Assembly: GCF_004340465.1 (NCBI RefSeq)
Contig: NZ_SLVV01000008.1
Coordinates: forward strand, 89,099-153,098
DNA length: 64,000 nt
Direction of reading: 5' to 3'
From: Mesobacillus foraminis
Lineage (GTDB): Bacteria > Bacillota > Bacilli > Bacillales > Cytobacillaceae
Shown: positions 8,320-16,924 of the stretch, in pieces
How the letters are laid out: every line of letters starts with the position of its first letter
How positions within the stretch are numbered: position 1 is the stretch's first letter
The notes under the pieces: generated by a model
Database searches by the model: none
Told to the model about the DNA's origin: nothing
What the model saw: the letters and a program-made list of their open reading frames with translations, nothing else
Program-made: the position numbers and the translations under genes

Positions 8320-8348
8320 GGCTGCGGTCATTATGACTGCAGCCTTTG
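8320..8348. terminator. Bidirectional terminator between the protease and the oxidase-like gene
   Basis: GGCTGCGGTCA (8320-8330) and TGACTGCAGCC (8334-8344) form an 11-bp hairpin with one mismatch and a TTA loop. T-rich sequence flanks both sides, which suits the two convergent genes. Confidence 0.7.
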
Positions 8349-8358
8349 TTGCCGATTT

Positions 8359-8730
8359 CTATGTGGCTTTTACATGCTTAAAGACATTAATGGCAAACAG
8401 GATACCGCCAAGGACAACAGCAAGCGAACCAATAATGGTCAGGATTGTTAAAGATTCGTTTCCGGTGAGCACCATGGCCAGGAGGCTGCCCTGCATCGCC
8501 GGCAAACCGAGATTATGAAGCCAGAAATGGGATACAGCCAGGCCATTGCTGCTGGCTTCCGGATAAAAATGATAAATGGTTCCGAATAGGACCATTGAGA
8601 CCCAGCCAAGCAAATTCAAGTGGGCATGGACAGAGGTTAAAGAAAAATCATGAAGAATTCCCATCAACAGCCCAAGGAGAATGGCAATCACAAAATAAAC
8701 TACGGCAATCTTAAAAAATCTCGCTCCCAT
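8359..8730 (-). CDS. Small membrane protein resembling part of heme-copper oxidase subunit I
   Basis: The product is 123 residues with about four transmembrane helices. The start at 8730 (M-G-A-R-F-F) is chosen over one 18 bases upstream because AAGGGGGAA sits 6 bases before it. Helix 2 holds VHAHLNLLGWVSM and helix 3 holds a histidine in FWLHNLGLP, a pattern like the heme-ligand helices of cbb3 oxidase and nitric oxide reductase subunits. A full subunit I has about 12 helices, so this is a stand-alone fragment-like family. Such proteins are often annotated as cytochrome c oxidase in Bacillus. Heme binding is inferred and the function is unknown. Confidence 0.75.
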   Translation of the reverse strand: MGARFFKIAVVYFVIAILLGLLMGILHDFSLTSVHAHLNLLGWVSMVLFGTIYHFYPEASSNGLAVSHFWLHNLGLPAMQGSLLAMVLTGNESLTILTIIGSLAVVLGGILFAINVFKHVKAT

Positions 8731-8987
8731 TATACTTCCCCCTTGCATAGAAAAATAATTTCCTTAAAATGTATGGAATTTAATCGTATATTAGTACTTT
8801 TAGACTGATTTTTATGTTGAAGGCATAGAAATAATAGGCCCAAAATCATGCTTTTGCCTCAATCTTAAAAGCCGGAATACTCCCCTCGTGAGCAGCGGTT
8901 CTTTTTTACTGGAAGGATTACACTTTTCCAAAAAGGGAATTCTTTTACCATGGCAGGTTTGATCTTTGAAAGGAAGTGAGCGCAGGA

Positions 8988-9881
8988 ATGTATGATTGCA
9001 TCATTATTGGGGGAGGAATCGCCGGGCTTCAGGCGGCCATCCAGCTAGGGCGCTATAAGCATAAAGTGCTGGTTCTGGACGCGAATGACGGCAGGTCAGT
9101 CATCTGCCACAGCTACCATAATGTTCTGGGCTATCCTGATGGTGTGAGCGGGCCAGAGCTCCGCAGCATTGGGCAGGAGCATGCCTCAAGACTGGGAGTA
9201 GAATTTATCACAGACCGTGTCATCAAGGCTGAAAAAATAAATGAGAAGTTTGCAGTGGAAACAGCAGGCGGAGAGACGTTTAGCGCAAAGACGCTGCTTA
9301 TCTCCACAGGGGTTGTCGACAGGATTCCTCCTTTTCCGGAATTGAAGCCTTGTTTAGGAATCTCTGTCTATGTGTGTCCGGATTGCGACGGCTATGAGGT
9401 GTCAGACAAGCAAACCATTGTGATGGGGTCAGGAAATCCGGGAGCCAATATGGCTTTAACCCTTTCCTATTGGACAAAAGAGATTACGTATGTCAATCAT
9501 GAGCAAGTGGATGTTGATGATGAACTTCTTTCCAGCCTAAAGGAAAAAGGAATTGTATATGTCAATGAACCAATTGAAAAAGTGCTGGCAGAGGAAGCTG
9601 ACTTTCGGGGTGTCCAGCTCAGGAATGGCGAACAGGTGGAAGCATCCAGAGGGTTTGTTGCATTTGGGGGAAATGAAATTAAGTCGCAGCTGGCCGCACA
9701 GCTTGGTGTTGAACTTCATGCCAACAAGCATATCCTTGTCGACCCGAGGACTAAAATGACTAATGTTGATCGTGTCTGGGCAGCAGGTGATGTGGTCGCT
9801 CATTCGGAACAGGTAACCATTGCCATGGGGGACGGTTCCCAATCGGGAATCTGGATTCATAAAACATTGCTTGGGGAATAA
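8988..9881 (+). CDS. NAD(P)/FAD-dependent oxidoreductase, thioredoxin-reductase-like
   Basis: The protein is a 297-residue two-dinucleotide-fold flavoprotein. The FAD-binding GGGIAGLQAA lies at the N-terminus. A VCPDCDGYE motif stands where thioredoxin reductases have CATC. The NAD(P)-binding loop G-S-G-N-P-G-A-N follows, and the C-terminal FAD contact is W-A-A-G-D-V. The ATG at 8988 is preferred because AAAGGAAGTGAG precedes it at the right distance; an upstream GTG at 8976 lies inside that site. It probably passes electrons from NAD(P)H to a disulfide or similar acceptor. The partner is not identifiable from its neighbours. Confidence 0.85.
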   Translation: MYDCIIIGGGIAGLQAAIQLGRYKHKVLVLDANDGRSVICHSYHNVLGYPDGVSGPELRSIGQEHASRLGVEFITDRVIKAEKINEKFAVETAGGETFSAKTLLISTGVVDRIPPFPELKPCLGISVYVCPDCDGYEVSDKQTIVMGSGNPGANMALTLSYWTKEITYVNHEQVDVDDELLSSLKEKGIVYVNEPIEKVLAEEADFRGVQLRNGEQVEASRGFVAFGGNEIKSQLAAQLGVELHANKHILVDPRTKMTNVDRVWAAGDVVAHSEQVTIAMGDGSQSGIWIHKTLLGE

Positions 9882-9917
9882 AAAACAGCCCGCTGTATTA
9901 GTATAGCGGGCTGTTTT
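9882..9917 (+). terminator. Rho-independent terminator of the oxidoreductase gene
   Basis: A perfect 13-bp hairpin, AAAACAGCCCGCT (9882-9894) with its complement at 9905-9917, begins at the stop codon and ends in TTTT. Confidence 0.9.
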
Positions 9918-9939
9918 ATGAAGTATTTACGGCTTTGAA

Positions 9940-10065
9940 AATTTTACACTACGATTTTTAAGGTAAACTCCACGATAATGGAATTTTACTCCACGATTTG
10001 CTGCTTTTCTCTACAAGTAAACCAATTTACACTACGTTTTTACGTCATTACACTACATTTAGCTA
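9940..10065. repeat. 21-bp periodic repeat, TTACxCYACG family, six units
   Basis: A YACG/YACA core within TTTTACACTACG-like units recurs at 9950, 9971, 9992, 10012, 10033 and 10054, that is every 21 bases with one step of 20. No gene covers the stretch. It fills the space between the oxidoreductase terminator and the convergent end of the Rieske oxidoreductase gene. The sequence differs from the ATAAA family elsewhere in the window, but the period is the same. Confidence 0.7.
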
Positions 10066-10127
10066 TTTTTACCAATTGCAAACTTGCAGATTATAGAATG
10101 TTTTATAGTTTCATCAAAATTACTGGC

Positions 10128-11672
10128 TCAAGCTTCCCCTGACAGCTTCTTCAACGGAGTTTCGGCCGGGCCATCGAGGACTTCCCCTTCATAGGAAAAA
10201 CGGGAACCGTGGCACGGGCAGTCCCAGGAACGTTCTCCGTTATTCCACTCAAGCTCGCAGCCCATGTGGGTGCAGGTGGTATCGACAATATGCAGCTGGC
10301 CGTCCTCATCCCGGTAGGCACCCGCCCGCTTGCCATTGACCATCACTGTGGCACCTTCATCATTTTTAAGGTTCTCTGGCTGCGCTGAAGGCGATTCTAG
10401 CTTTCCTTTAACCAATTCTGCAGCAACCCTGGCGTTTACAGTAAGGAACTTTTTCACATCCGGATCGGCATGGAAGCGGTTAGGGTCAAAGACTTCCTGA
10501 TAAGGATTCTTCCGGCCTACAATCATGTCAGTGAGGAGCAGGGCTGCATTGGTGCTGTTTGTCATCCCCCATTTGCGGTATCCTGTTGCCACATAGATAT
10601 TTTTAGTTGTGGGTGAATAATGGCCGACAAAAGGAATCTTGTCCAGTGTAGTCGGATCCTGGGCAGACCAGCGGTAAGGAATTTCCTTGATGCCGTAGGT
10701 TTGCCTTGCAAATGCCTCAAGGGCCTCATAGTAACGGTGGGTATTGATCTCTTTTCCGGTTTGATGCTCATGCCCGCCAAAAATGATGACTTGCTCCCCA
10801 TTCATTTCTGCCGATCGAAGCGAGCGGGTTGGTGTTTCGGCATTGATGAACATACCCCCCGGAAACTCTTTTTCAGGCTTCACCGCTAGGCAGTAAGAAC
10901 GTGAAATGGACATCCTCGAGAAATAGAACCCTTTTGTATCGTAAAAAGGATAATGCGAAGCGATGATCATTCGCCTGCAGCTGACCTTGTGGTTATCACG
11001 CGTCGTGATTCGAGGCTGGTCTCCTTCTTCCATATCAACAGCGGTTGTATTCTCGTAGATCTGTCCGCCCATTTTCGTAAATTCCTCAACCAGGTGCTTC
11101 AAGTATTTGAGCGGGTGGAACTGGGCCTGGTTTCTTATGACAATGGCCGCTTTGGCTTCCACTTCAATTGGGACCTCATTGAGGTACTCGCCATTGATTC
11201 CAAGCTTTTTATAGGCAGTGACCTCGTTGATCAGCTTCTGTATTTCCTGGCTGGAATTGGTGTAAATGTAGGAATCCTCCTCAGAGAAATCGCATTGAAT
11301 CTGCTTCTCATTCACGAGGTTTTTGATAAAAGTCAGGGCATCATGGTTGGCCTGGTAGTACAGGCGCGTCTTTTCCTCCCCAAAATGGCTGATCAGCTCA
11401 TCGTAAATGATGCCATGCTGCGTTGTCACCTTTGCGGTAGTATGGCCGGTTGTCCCAGTTAGGATTTTGCCTGCCTCAATTACAGCAACCTTGAAGCCTT
11501 CCTTCGCCAGGAGATAGGCAGCAGTCAATCCTGTCATTCCCCCGCCAACAATGGCAACCTCTGTGTCGATATCCTCGTTTAAGGAAGGAAAGGCTGGCAA
11601 TTCTGCAGTTCCTAGCCAGTATGCTTCCGGAAATTGCGGCATTCCATTCATTTGATCAAGTTCTCTCGTCAT
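10128..11672 (-). CDS. FAD-dependent oxidoreductase with C-terminal Rieske [2Fe-2S] domain (YhfW-like)
   Basis: This 514-residue protein joins a DAO-type flavoprotein (about residues 30-400, FAD-binding VAIVGGGMTGLTAAYLL) to a Rieske domain at the C-terminus. The two cluster-ligand pairs are CTHMGC and CPCHGSRF. The architecture matches B. subtilis YhfW, a predicted oxidoreductase of unknown substrate. The Rieske cluster probably carries electrons to or from the flavin. The gene is monocistronic and divergent from ybaK. The start is placed at the ATG behind AGGAGGATGATGG. Cytoplasmic location is inferred from the lack of a signal peptide. Confidence 0.9.
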   Translation of the reverse strand: MTRELDQMNGMPQFPEAYWLGTAELPAFPSLNEDIDTEVAIVGGGMTGLTAAYLLAKEGFKVAVIEAGKILTGTTGHTTAKVTTQHGIIYDELISHFGEEKTRLYYQANHDALTFIKNLVNEKQIQCDFSEEDSYIYTNSSQEIQKLINEVTAYKKLGINGEYLNEVPIEVEAKAAIVIRNQAQFHPLKYLKHLVEEFTKMGGQIYENTTAVDMEEGDQPRITTRDNHKVSCRRMIIASHYPFYDTKGFYFSRMSISRSYCLAVKPEKEFPGGMFINAETPTRSLRSAEMNGEQVIIFGGHEHQTGKEINTHRYYEALEAFARQTYGIKEIPYRWSAQDPTTLDKIPFVGHYSPTTKNIYVATGYRKWGMTNSTNAALLLTDMIVGRKNPYQEVFDPNRFHADPDVKKFLTVNARVAAELVKGKLESPSAQPENLKNDEGATVMVNGKRAGAYRDEDGQLHIVDTTCTHMGCELEWNNGERSWDCPCHGSRFSYEGEVLDGPAETPLKKLSGEA

Positions 11673-11844
11673 TCCATCATCCTCCTATCCGTCATGGTCT
11701 GTTTTCTATTTTTTCCTATCTCTTGAAAATAATGCTTTCTTTCTTCCCACTTTACCCGGAGGAACCTGTTTTATTCTCCTATTGCCCAAGGGCCTTTACA
11801 ATCAGTAAAATAAAGGTAAGAGAAAGAAGTGAAGGGGTTTTAGC

Positions 11845-12321
11845 ATGGCTGGCATTAAAACGAATGCAATGCGGCTGCTGGACAGCCAAAAGGTTCTCTA
11901 TCATGTGTTTACCTATGACAGCAAAGATGGAAAGAATGACGGTGTGTCGGTAGCGGAAAAAATCAAGAAAGATCCCGGCGTGGTGTTTAAGACGCTTGTT
12001 GCCCAGGGAAGCACCAGAAATTTGTTTGTTTTTATCATTCAAGTTGAAGATGAGCTGGATTTAAAAAAAGCTGCAAAGGCCTCAGGGGAAAAGAAGATAG
12101 AAATGCTGCCTGTCAAGGACCTGCAAAAGCATACTGGCTATATTCGAGGCGGCTGTTCGCCGTTGGGCATGAAAAAACAGTATCCTACGATAATCGATTT
12201 AAAAGCCGAGACTCTGGAACAGATGATCGTCAGTGCCGGAAAGATTGGATTCCAGGTGGAGCTTGCGCCAAAGGACTTACAAAGTCTTACACATGCCGTT
12301 TTCGCTGATGTCAGAAAATAA
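11845..12321 (+). CDS. ybaK: Cys-tRNA(Pro)/Cys-tRNA(Cys) deacylase, YbaK/EbsC family
   Basis: YbaK removes cysteine wrongly loaded on tRNA-Pro by prolyl-tRNA synthetase. The 158-residue protein is one YbaK/ProX-like domain with the family features VFKTLVAQG (conserved catalytic lysine), G-Y-I-R-G-G-C-S-P-L-G and the start G-I-K-T-N-A-M-R-L-L. GAAGGGG lies 8 bases before the ATG. It acts in trans as a free-standing editing factor in the cytoplasm. The gene is alone and has its own terminator. Confidence 0.92.
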   Translation: MAGIKTNAMRLLDSQKVLYHVFTYDSKDGKNDGVSVAEKIKKDPGVVFKTLVAQGSTRNLFVFIIQVEDELDLKKAAKASGEKKIEMLPVKDLQKHTGYIRGGCSPLGMKKQYPTIIDLKAETLEQMIVSAGKIGFQVELAPKDLQSLTHAVFADVRK

Positions 12322-12332
12322 GGTTTCAACCC

Positions 12333-12361
12333 AGTCCATGTTCGCTGCATGGGCTTTTTTT
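12333..12361 (+). terminator. Rho-independent terminator of ybaK
   Basis: AGTCCATG and CATGGGCT form an 8-bp stem with one wobble, followed by seven T. Confidence 0.8.
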
Positions 12362-12465
12362 GTGTGATTATCTGACGTGGGCACTCACCCAGATTCCTGC
12401 AGACGCATAGGATGAATGGAAGCCGAATTTGCCGTTGTTCCAGACGGCGGGAGGGAGCGATTTGA

Positions 12466-13557
12466 ATGGCAACAGTGCTGAATTATTACGCGGGCGGGAA
12501 CACAGCCCGGGGGTTTTACAGCTTGTATGAATCCAATCTGCAGGGGCTGTCTCGCCTGTTTATTTTAAAGGGGGGTCCGGGGACCGGAAAGTCATCGCTG
12601 ATGAAGAAACTCGGAAAAGAGTGGAATGAGAAGGGCTACGACATTGAGTACCTTCATTGCTCCTCTGATAATGACTCGATTGACGGGCTGATCATCCCGG
12701 CCCTTCAGGTGGGTATTGTGGATGGCACTGCCCCACATGTGATTGAACCCAAGGCACCGGGAGCTGTTGAGGAATATGTGAATCTTGGCAAGGCCTGGGA
12801 TTCTGAGATACTGAAAACGCAGAGAGAAGCTATTGAACTACTTAGCGGAAAAATCAGCGAGGCATTTTCAGCTGCTTACGGCTTGTTTGCACAGGCTCTG
12901 GCTGTCCATGATGAATGGGAAAAGTTCTACATCGACAATATGGACTTTGAGAAGGCAAACCAGCTCACGGAAGAGCTGATTGGTAGATTCTTTGGCGAGA
13001 AAAGGAAAGACAAGAAAGCTGACGTAAGACACCGGTATCTAGGGGCAGCCACGCCTAAGGGAGCAGTGGATTTTGTGCCGAATTTAACGGAGGGTGTCAG
13101 CAAACGATATTTGATCAAAGGAAGGCCGGGCTCAGGAAAATCGACGATGCTGAAAAAACTCGCTGCCGAAGCGGAAGCCAGGGGGTTTGATACGGAAATT
13201 TACCATTGCGGCTTTGATCCGCACAGCCTGGATATGGTGATCGTGAGAGAGCTTGGCTTTGCCATTTTTGACAGTACCGCACCACATGAGTATTTTCCAG
13301 AACGGGAAAATGACGAAATCATTGATATGTACGGAAGTATTATTGCCGCGGGCACAGACGAAAAATATGCAGATGAAATTAAGGACGTTTCGCGAAGGTA
13401 CCGGGAGAATATGAACAAGGCGATAGCCTCCCTGGCAACAGCGAAGGATCTTCACGACCAGCTTGAAGAGATTTATATCCGTGCCATGGACTTTTCCGTG
13501 ATTAACCAGATAACAGAGGAAATCAATGCACAAATCCATTTGCTGTCGGAACAGTAA
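12466..13557 (+). CDS. Tandem P-loop ATPase-like protein (PRK06851 type), function unknown
   Basis: The 363-residue protein is two homologous halves. Each begins with a Walker A motif (GGPGTGKSS from residue 36 and GRPGSGKST from residue 219). About 25 residues later each has a Y-L/I-H-C-S/G segment, then a D-G/S-T-A-P-H motif that may close the nucleotide site, and a helical tail with a D-F-x-x-x-N-Q motif. This shows an internal duplication. The family is widespread in spore-forming Firmicutes but has no assigned role that I know. It is cytoplasmic, monocistronic, and starts after GGGAGGGAGCG. Confidence 0.85.
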   Translation: MATVLNYYAGGNTARGFYSLYESNLQGLSRLFILKGGPGTGKSSLMKKLGKEWNEKGYDIEYLHCSSDNDSIDGLIIPALQVGIVDGTAPHVIEPKAPGAVEEYVNLGKAWDSEILKTQREAIELLSGKISEAFSAAYGLFAQALAVHDEWEKFYIDNMDFEKANQLTEELIGRFFGEKRKDKKADVRHRYLGAATPKGAVDFVPNLTEGVSKRYLIKGRPGSGKSTMLKKLAAEAEARGFDTEIYHCGFDPHSLDMVIVRELGFAIFDSTAPHEYFPERENDEIIDMYGSIIAAGTDEKYADEIKDVSRRYRENMNKAIASLATAKDLHDQLEEIYIRAMDFSVINQITEEINAQIHLLSEQ

Positions 13558-13560
13558 AAA

Positions 13561-13590
13561 AAGAGCACTCATTGCGGTGAGTGCTCTTTT
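13561..13590. terminator. Bidirectional rho-independent terminator
   Basis: AAGAGCACTCA (13561-13571) pairs perfectly with TGAGTGCTCTT (13578-13588) and has A and T runs on the two sides. It serves the P-loop gene and the convergent YjiH-type gene. Confidence 0.9.
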
Positions 13591-13597
13591 GATGATT

Positions 13598-14959
13598 TTA
13601 AAACAGAAAGTGGGCAACCAGTACAATGACAGGAAGCGTAATCAGCGTGCGCTGGATAAAAATAACGAAAAGTTCCCAAAAGGAAACAGGAATCTTTGAA
13701 CCCAGCAGCAGGCCGCCGACCTCTGACATATAAATCAGCTGGGTAACAGAAACGGAGGCAATGATAAACCTGGTCATCTCACTTTCAATGCTCGCACCGA
13801 TGACGGATGGCAGGAACATGTCGGCGAACCCGACCATAAGGGTTTCCGAAGCAGCCTTCGCTTCCGGCACCTGCATCCATTCAAGCAGCGGAATGAAAGG
13901 TAGCCCGAGCCACTGGAAGAAGGGAGTATACTCTGCAATGATCAGGGCAACAGTTCCAAGGGCCATGACGATAGGGGCCACACCCATCCACATATCAAGA
14001 ATATTTTTAATGCCGGAGATGAAGAAATCACGAATTCCCCTGTGGGTGCCGGCCTTATCCAGTGCCTGAGTCATTCCCCAGGAAAGTGAGTTATGGCCGG
14101 GAGGAATTTTATCCTCAGTATAATTGCCGGACTGTTTAACATAGTACGTGTCAGGCTTCCGTGACAAAGGCGGTATCCGGGGTGCCAGGATGGCACAGAT
14201 CAAACCTGCGGCCGTCACAGTCAGGTAGAATGGGACAAACATATACGCCAGACCAACCTGGGAAATGACGACAAGACTGAAGGTAATGGAAACAACCGAA
14301 AAGGAAGTTCCAATGATGGCTGCTTCCCTTTTAGTATAAAAGCCTTCTTCATACTGTTTGCTTGTCAAAAGGACACCAATGGTGCCATCTCCGAGCCAGG
14401 AGGCCATGCAGTCAACGGAAGACCTTCCGGGAAGCTTGAATATTGGTCGCATGACTTTCGTCAGCAGGGTGCCAAACAGTTCAAGCAGTCCGAAATCAAG
14501 AAGCAATGGGAGAAACAGGCCTGCAAACAGGAAGACCGCAAACAACACAGGGAGGAGGTCATTCAACAATAAGCCTCCTGTATTATCGGACCAGATCATT
14601 TCGGGCCCCAGTTTGAAAAGGGCACATACAGCAAAGATTGCTCCAAGAATCCTGGCTACAAACCAGATCATTGGAACATCTAAAAGGGTTCTTAAAAACG
14701 GATTGCGAGCCATGATCTCCGGCCGGACCGTTTTAGCCAAAAGGGTCCCCAGCAAGGTCAGGATGATGATGGCTGTCATGATATGAGGCAGGTATCCGGC
14801 TAGAAGTTCCTGAATAAGTCCGGACAGAACTGCAATGGGAATCGTAATATCCCCTTTATAGGAAATCGGAATCATGAACAGAAAGATTCCGAGCAATGAT
14901 GGAATAATGAAGGTTAAAACGTTCTTGAGTGAGCGTTTTTTACGTAATGCCTGCTCCAA
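13598..14959 (-). CDS. YjiH-family membrane protein with nucleoside-recognition (Gate) domains
   Basis: The product is a polytopic protein of about 453 residues with roughly ten membrane helices. The Gate-domain region contains DCMASWLGDGTIGVLLTSKQY and VGFADMFLPSVIGASIESEMTRF, both typical of YjiH proteins related to spore maturation SpmA/B and nucleoside transporter Gate domains. The TTG at 14959 is chosen because AAGGGTGAA stands 7 bases before it. An upstream TTG at 14995 (12 residues longer) lacks such a site. Transport or export is probable, but the substrate is not known. Confidence 0.82.
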   Translation of the reverse strand: MEQALRKKRSLKNVLTFIIPSLLGIFLFMIPISYKGDITIPIAVLSGLIQELLAGYLPHIMTAIIILTLLGTLLAKTVRPEIMARNPFLRTLLDVPMIWFVARILGAIFAVCALFKLGPEMIWSDNTGGLLLNDLLPVLFAVFLFAGLFLPLLLDFGLLELFGTLLTKVMRPIFKLPGRSSVDCMASWLGDGTIGVLLTSKQYEEGFYTKREAAIIGTSFSVVSITFSLVVISQVGLAYMFVPFYLTVTAAGLICAILAPRIPPLSRKPDTYYVKQSGNYTEDKIPPGHNSLSWGMTQALDKAGTHRGIRDFFISGIKNILDMWMGVAPIVMALGTVALIIAEYTPFFQWLGLPFIPLLEWMQVPEAKAASETLMVGFADMFLPSVIGASIESEMTRFIIASVSVTQLIYMSEVGGLLLGSKIPVSFWELFVIFIQRTLITLPVIVLVAHFLF

Positions 14960-15244
14960 AGTTAATTCACCCTTACTTACATATTTATAAAACAAAATTC
15001 ATTTTAATGCACAATAATATTTTTGCCAACCTTTTTTCTCAATCTGATAATTCCGTATATTATTTCCCGGGTGATTTCTCCTTAAACTTGGCGGAGATAA
15101 TATTATTGCAATAAAATACTAAATATGGCTGTTGGACATTTATTAAGGAACCAATAAGGTATCTTTACATGGTTGAAACAGTATTGCACCGTCAATAATG
15201 CTAAAATAAGAGTAAAAGGATCACGAGGAAATAGAGGTATCGAT

Positions 15245-15913
15245 ATGAGGGATCTTGCTGAAACGCTGGAGGATATGCTCAGGGCGAGGGGCAATAAGGA
15301 CTATGCAGAGCAAATGAGCCGCTATATGAAGGGCCATTTTCAGTTCTTTGGAATTAAGACTCCAGAAAGAAGGGAGATCGAGAAGGAGTTTTTCCAGAAG
15401 ACCGGGATTTTAAAGGAACCGTTTAATGAGGAGTTCGTTCTGGCATTGTGGGAAAAGCCTCAGCGGGAATTTCAAATGGCGGCAATTGATTATATTGAAA
15501 AATATCTAAAGAAACTGGGAAAAGAAGATATTTACTTGATGGAGAAGCTGATTACCACCAAATCGTGGTGGGACAGTGTTGATACGCTTGCACAAAAGCC
15601 GGTTGGAACGATTGTGTTCAAGCATCGGGAATTGATTCCCGAACTGGTGGAGAGATGGGCTGTATCTGAAAATATGTGGCTGCGAAGAACGGCGATTATT
15701 TTTCAGCTAAAATATAAAAGCGAAACAGATGAAGCGCTGTTGTACCGCTATATAACCCTGAATGCCGGCAGCAAGGAGTTTTTTATCCAAAAAGGAATTG
15801 GCTGGGCATTGAGGGAGTACTCAAAAACCTGCCCGGAATGTGTTAAGGCTTTTATTCAGACGCACTCACTTGCACCGTTAAGTGTGCGGGAGGGAAGCAA
15901 ATATCTTACATGA
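15245..15913 (+). CDS. DNA alkylation repair protein, AlkD-like DNA glycosylase
   Basis: The protein is 222 residues, all helical HEAT-like repeats. Family residues include F-F-G-I-K-T-P near the start, the W-W-D-S-V-D motif that holds the catalytic aspartate of AlkD, and W-L-R-R-T-A-I-I-F-Q. AlkD enzymes excise positively charged N3- and N7-alkylated bases. The ATG at 15245 is preferred to the longer frame from 15173 because AGAGGT lies 6 bases upstream and the extra N-terminus is not conserved-looking. The neighbouring HAD gene runs in the same direction 80 bases later. Confidence 0.9.
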   Translation: MRDLAETLEDMLRARGNKDYAEQMSRYMKGHFQFFGIKTPERREIEKEFFQKTGILKEPFNEEFVLALWEKPQREFQMAAIDYIEKYLKKLGKEDIYLMEKLITTKSWWDSVDTLAQKPVGTIVFKHRELIPELVERWAVSENMWLRRTAIIFQLKYKSETDEALLYRYITLNAGSKEFFIQKGIGWALREYSKTCPECVKAFIQTHSLAPLSVREGSKYLT

Positions 15914-15996
15914 AGTGAAAGCTTGTTTCTGCATGGTAGAATGATACATAGACCCCCGTTACTTCATAAGGGGAAACTACATAAAGGGTGAGAATG

Positions 15997-16851
15997 ATGA
16001 TTAAGTGTATTGCAACTGATATGGATGGGACTTTATTGAATAGTACGCAGGATATTACGGAAGAGAACAAGGCAGCGATTCTAAAAGCACAGGAACAGGG
16101 GATAGAGGTTGTTGTCGCTACTGGAAGGTCTTATCAGGAGGCAACTTTTGTCTTGGATGAAGCGGGCCTCAAACTTCCGATTATCTGTGTAAACGGGGCG
16201 GAAGTGCGCTCGAAAGACGGCAGTGTCATCGCGACGAACCCATTAAGCAAGGATCAGGCCAGAAGGGCAGCGGAAGCGTTGGCCAGAACCGGCAACTATT
16301 TTGAGGTTTACACCAGCCAGGGGACGTTTACAAATGATCCCGATAAAGCAATAACCATTATGACGGATATTTTTGCAAGTGCCAATCCCGAAGTGCCGAT
16401 GGAGACGCTCGTCCGGGGAGCGCACGAACGGTTCCATAAGGGTCTGGTTCAAGTGGTGGATGATTACACTCCTTTGTTTAATGATGATGAGCATACCATT
16501 TATAAACTGCTCGCTTTCTCAATCGATGAGCAGAAGCAGGAGGAAGGCAAGAAATCATTATCTGAAATTGAAGGCCTGGCCCTGAGCTCATCAGGTCATT
16601 TGAATATTGAAATCACCAGTGAGAAAGCACAAAAAGGGATTGCACTTGAGGCATTCACAGAATCGAAGGGCATTTCTCTGGCAGATACAATGGCAATAGG
16701 CGATAACCAAAACGACCTGTCCATGTTTGCCCGTGTCGGAAGAGCGGTGGCAATGGGCAATGCAGACTTTGAAATCCAGATGGAGTGCGATGTGGTAACC
16801 TCCGCAAATGATGAAAGCGGAGTAGCAGAAGCAATCCTGGAGGTATTATAG
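15997..16851 (+). CDS. Cof-type HAD-IIB family phosphatase
   Basis: This is a 284-residue cytoplasmic haloacid dehalogenase phosphatase. HAD motif I is DMDGTLLNS (nucleophile and general acid Asp8/Asp10), motif II is VVATGRS, motif III is the lysine of S-E-K-A-Q-K-G, and motif IV is IGDNQNDLSMF. The large IIB cap inserted between motifs II and III makes it a sugar- or nucleotide-phosphate type enzyme, but the substrate cannot be read from sequence. ATG at 15997 follows AAAGGGTGAG; ATG at 15994 is also possible. Confidence 0.88.
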   Translation: MIKCIATDMDGTLLNSTQDITEENKAAILKAQEQGIEVVVATGRSYQEATFVLDEAGLKLPIICVNGAEVRSKDGSVIATNPLSKDQARRAAEALARTGNYFEVYTSQGTFTNDPDKAITIMTDIFASANPEVPMETLVRGAHERFHKGLVQVVDDYTPLFNDDEHTIYKLLAFSIDEQKQEEGKKSLSEIEGLALSSSGHLNIEITSEKAQKGIALEAFTESKGISLADTMAIGDNQNDLSMFARVGRAVAMGNADFEIQMECDVVTSANDESGVAEAILEVL

Positions 16852-16924
16852 CAGCGAGAACTTACATCATATGAACTTTCCTCCAGTTTGAGGCTTTAAT
16901 TTTGAGACTGAAAGGAAGATTCTT

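Noticed and set aside
10953-11462. Plus-strand frame of 169 codons inside the Rieske oxidoreductase gene
   Set aside because: It is wholly antisense to a gene with clear FAD and Rieske motifs and has no start signals.
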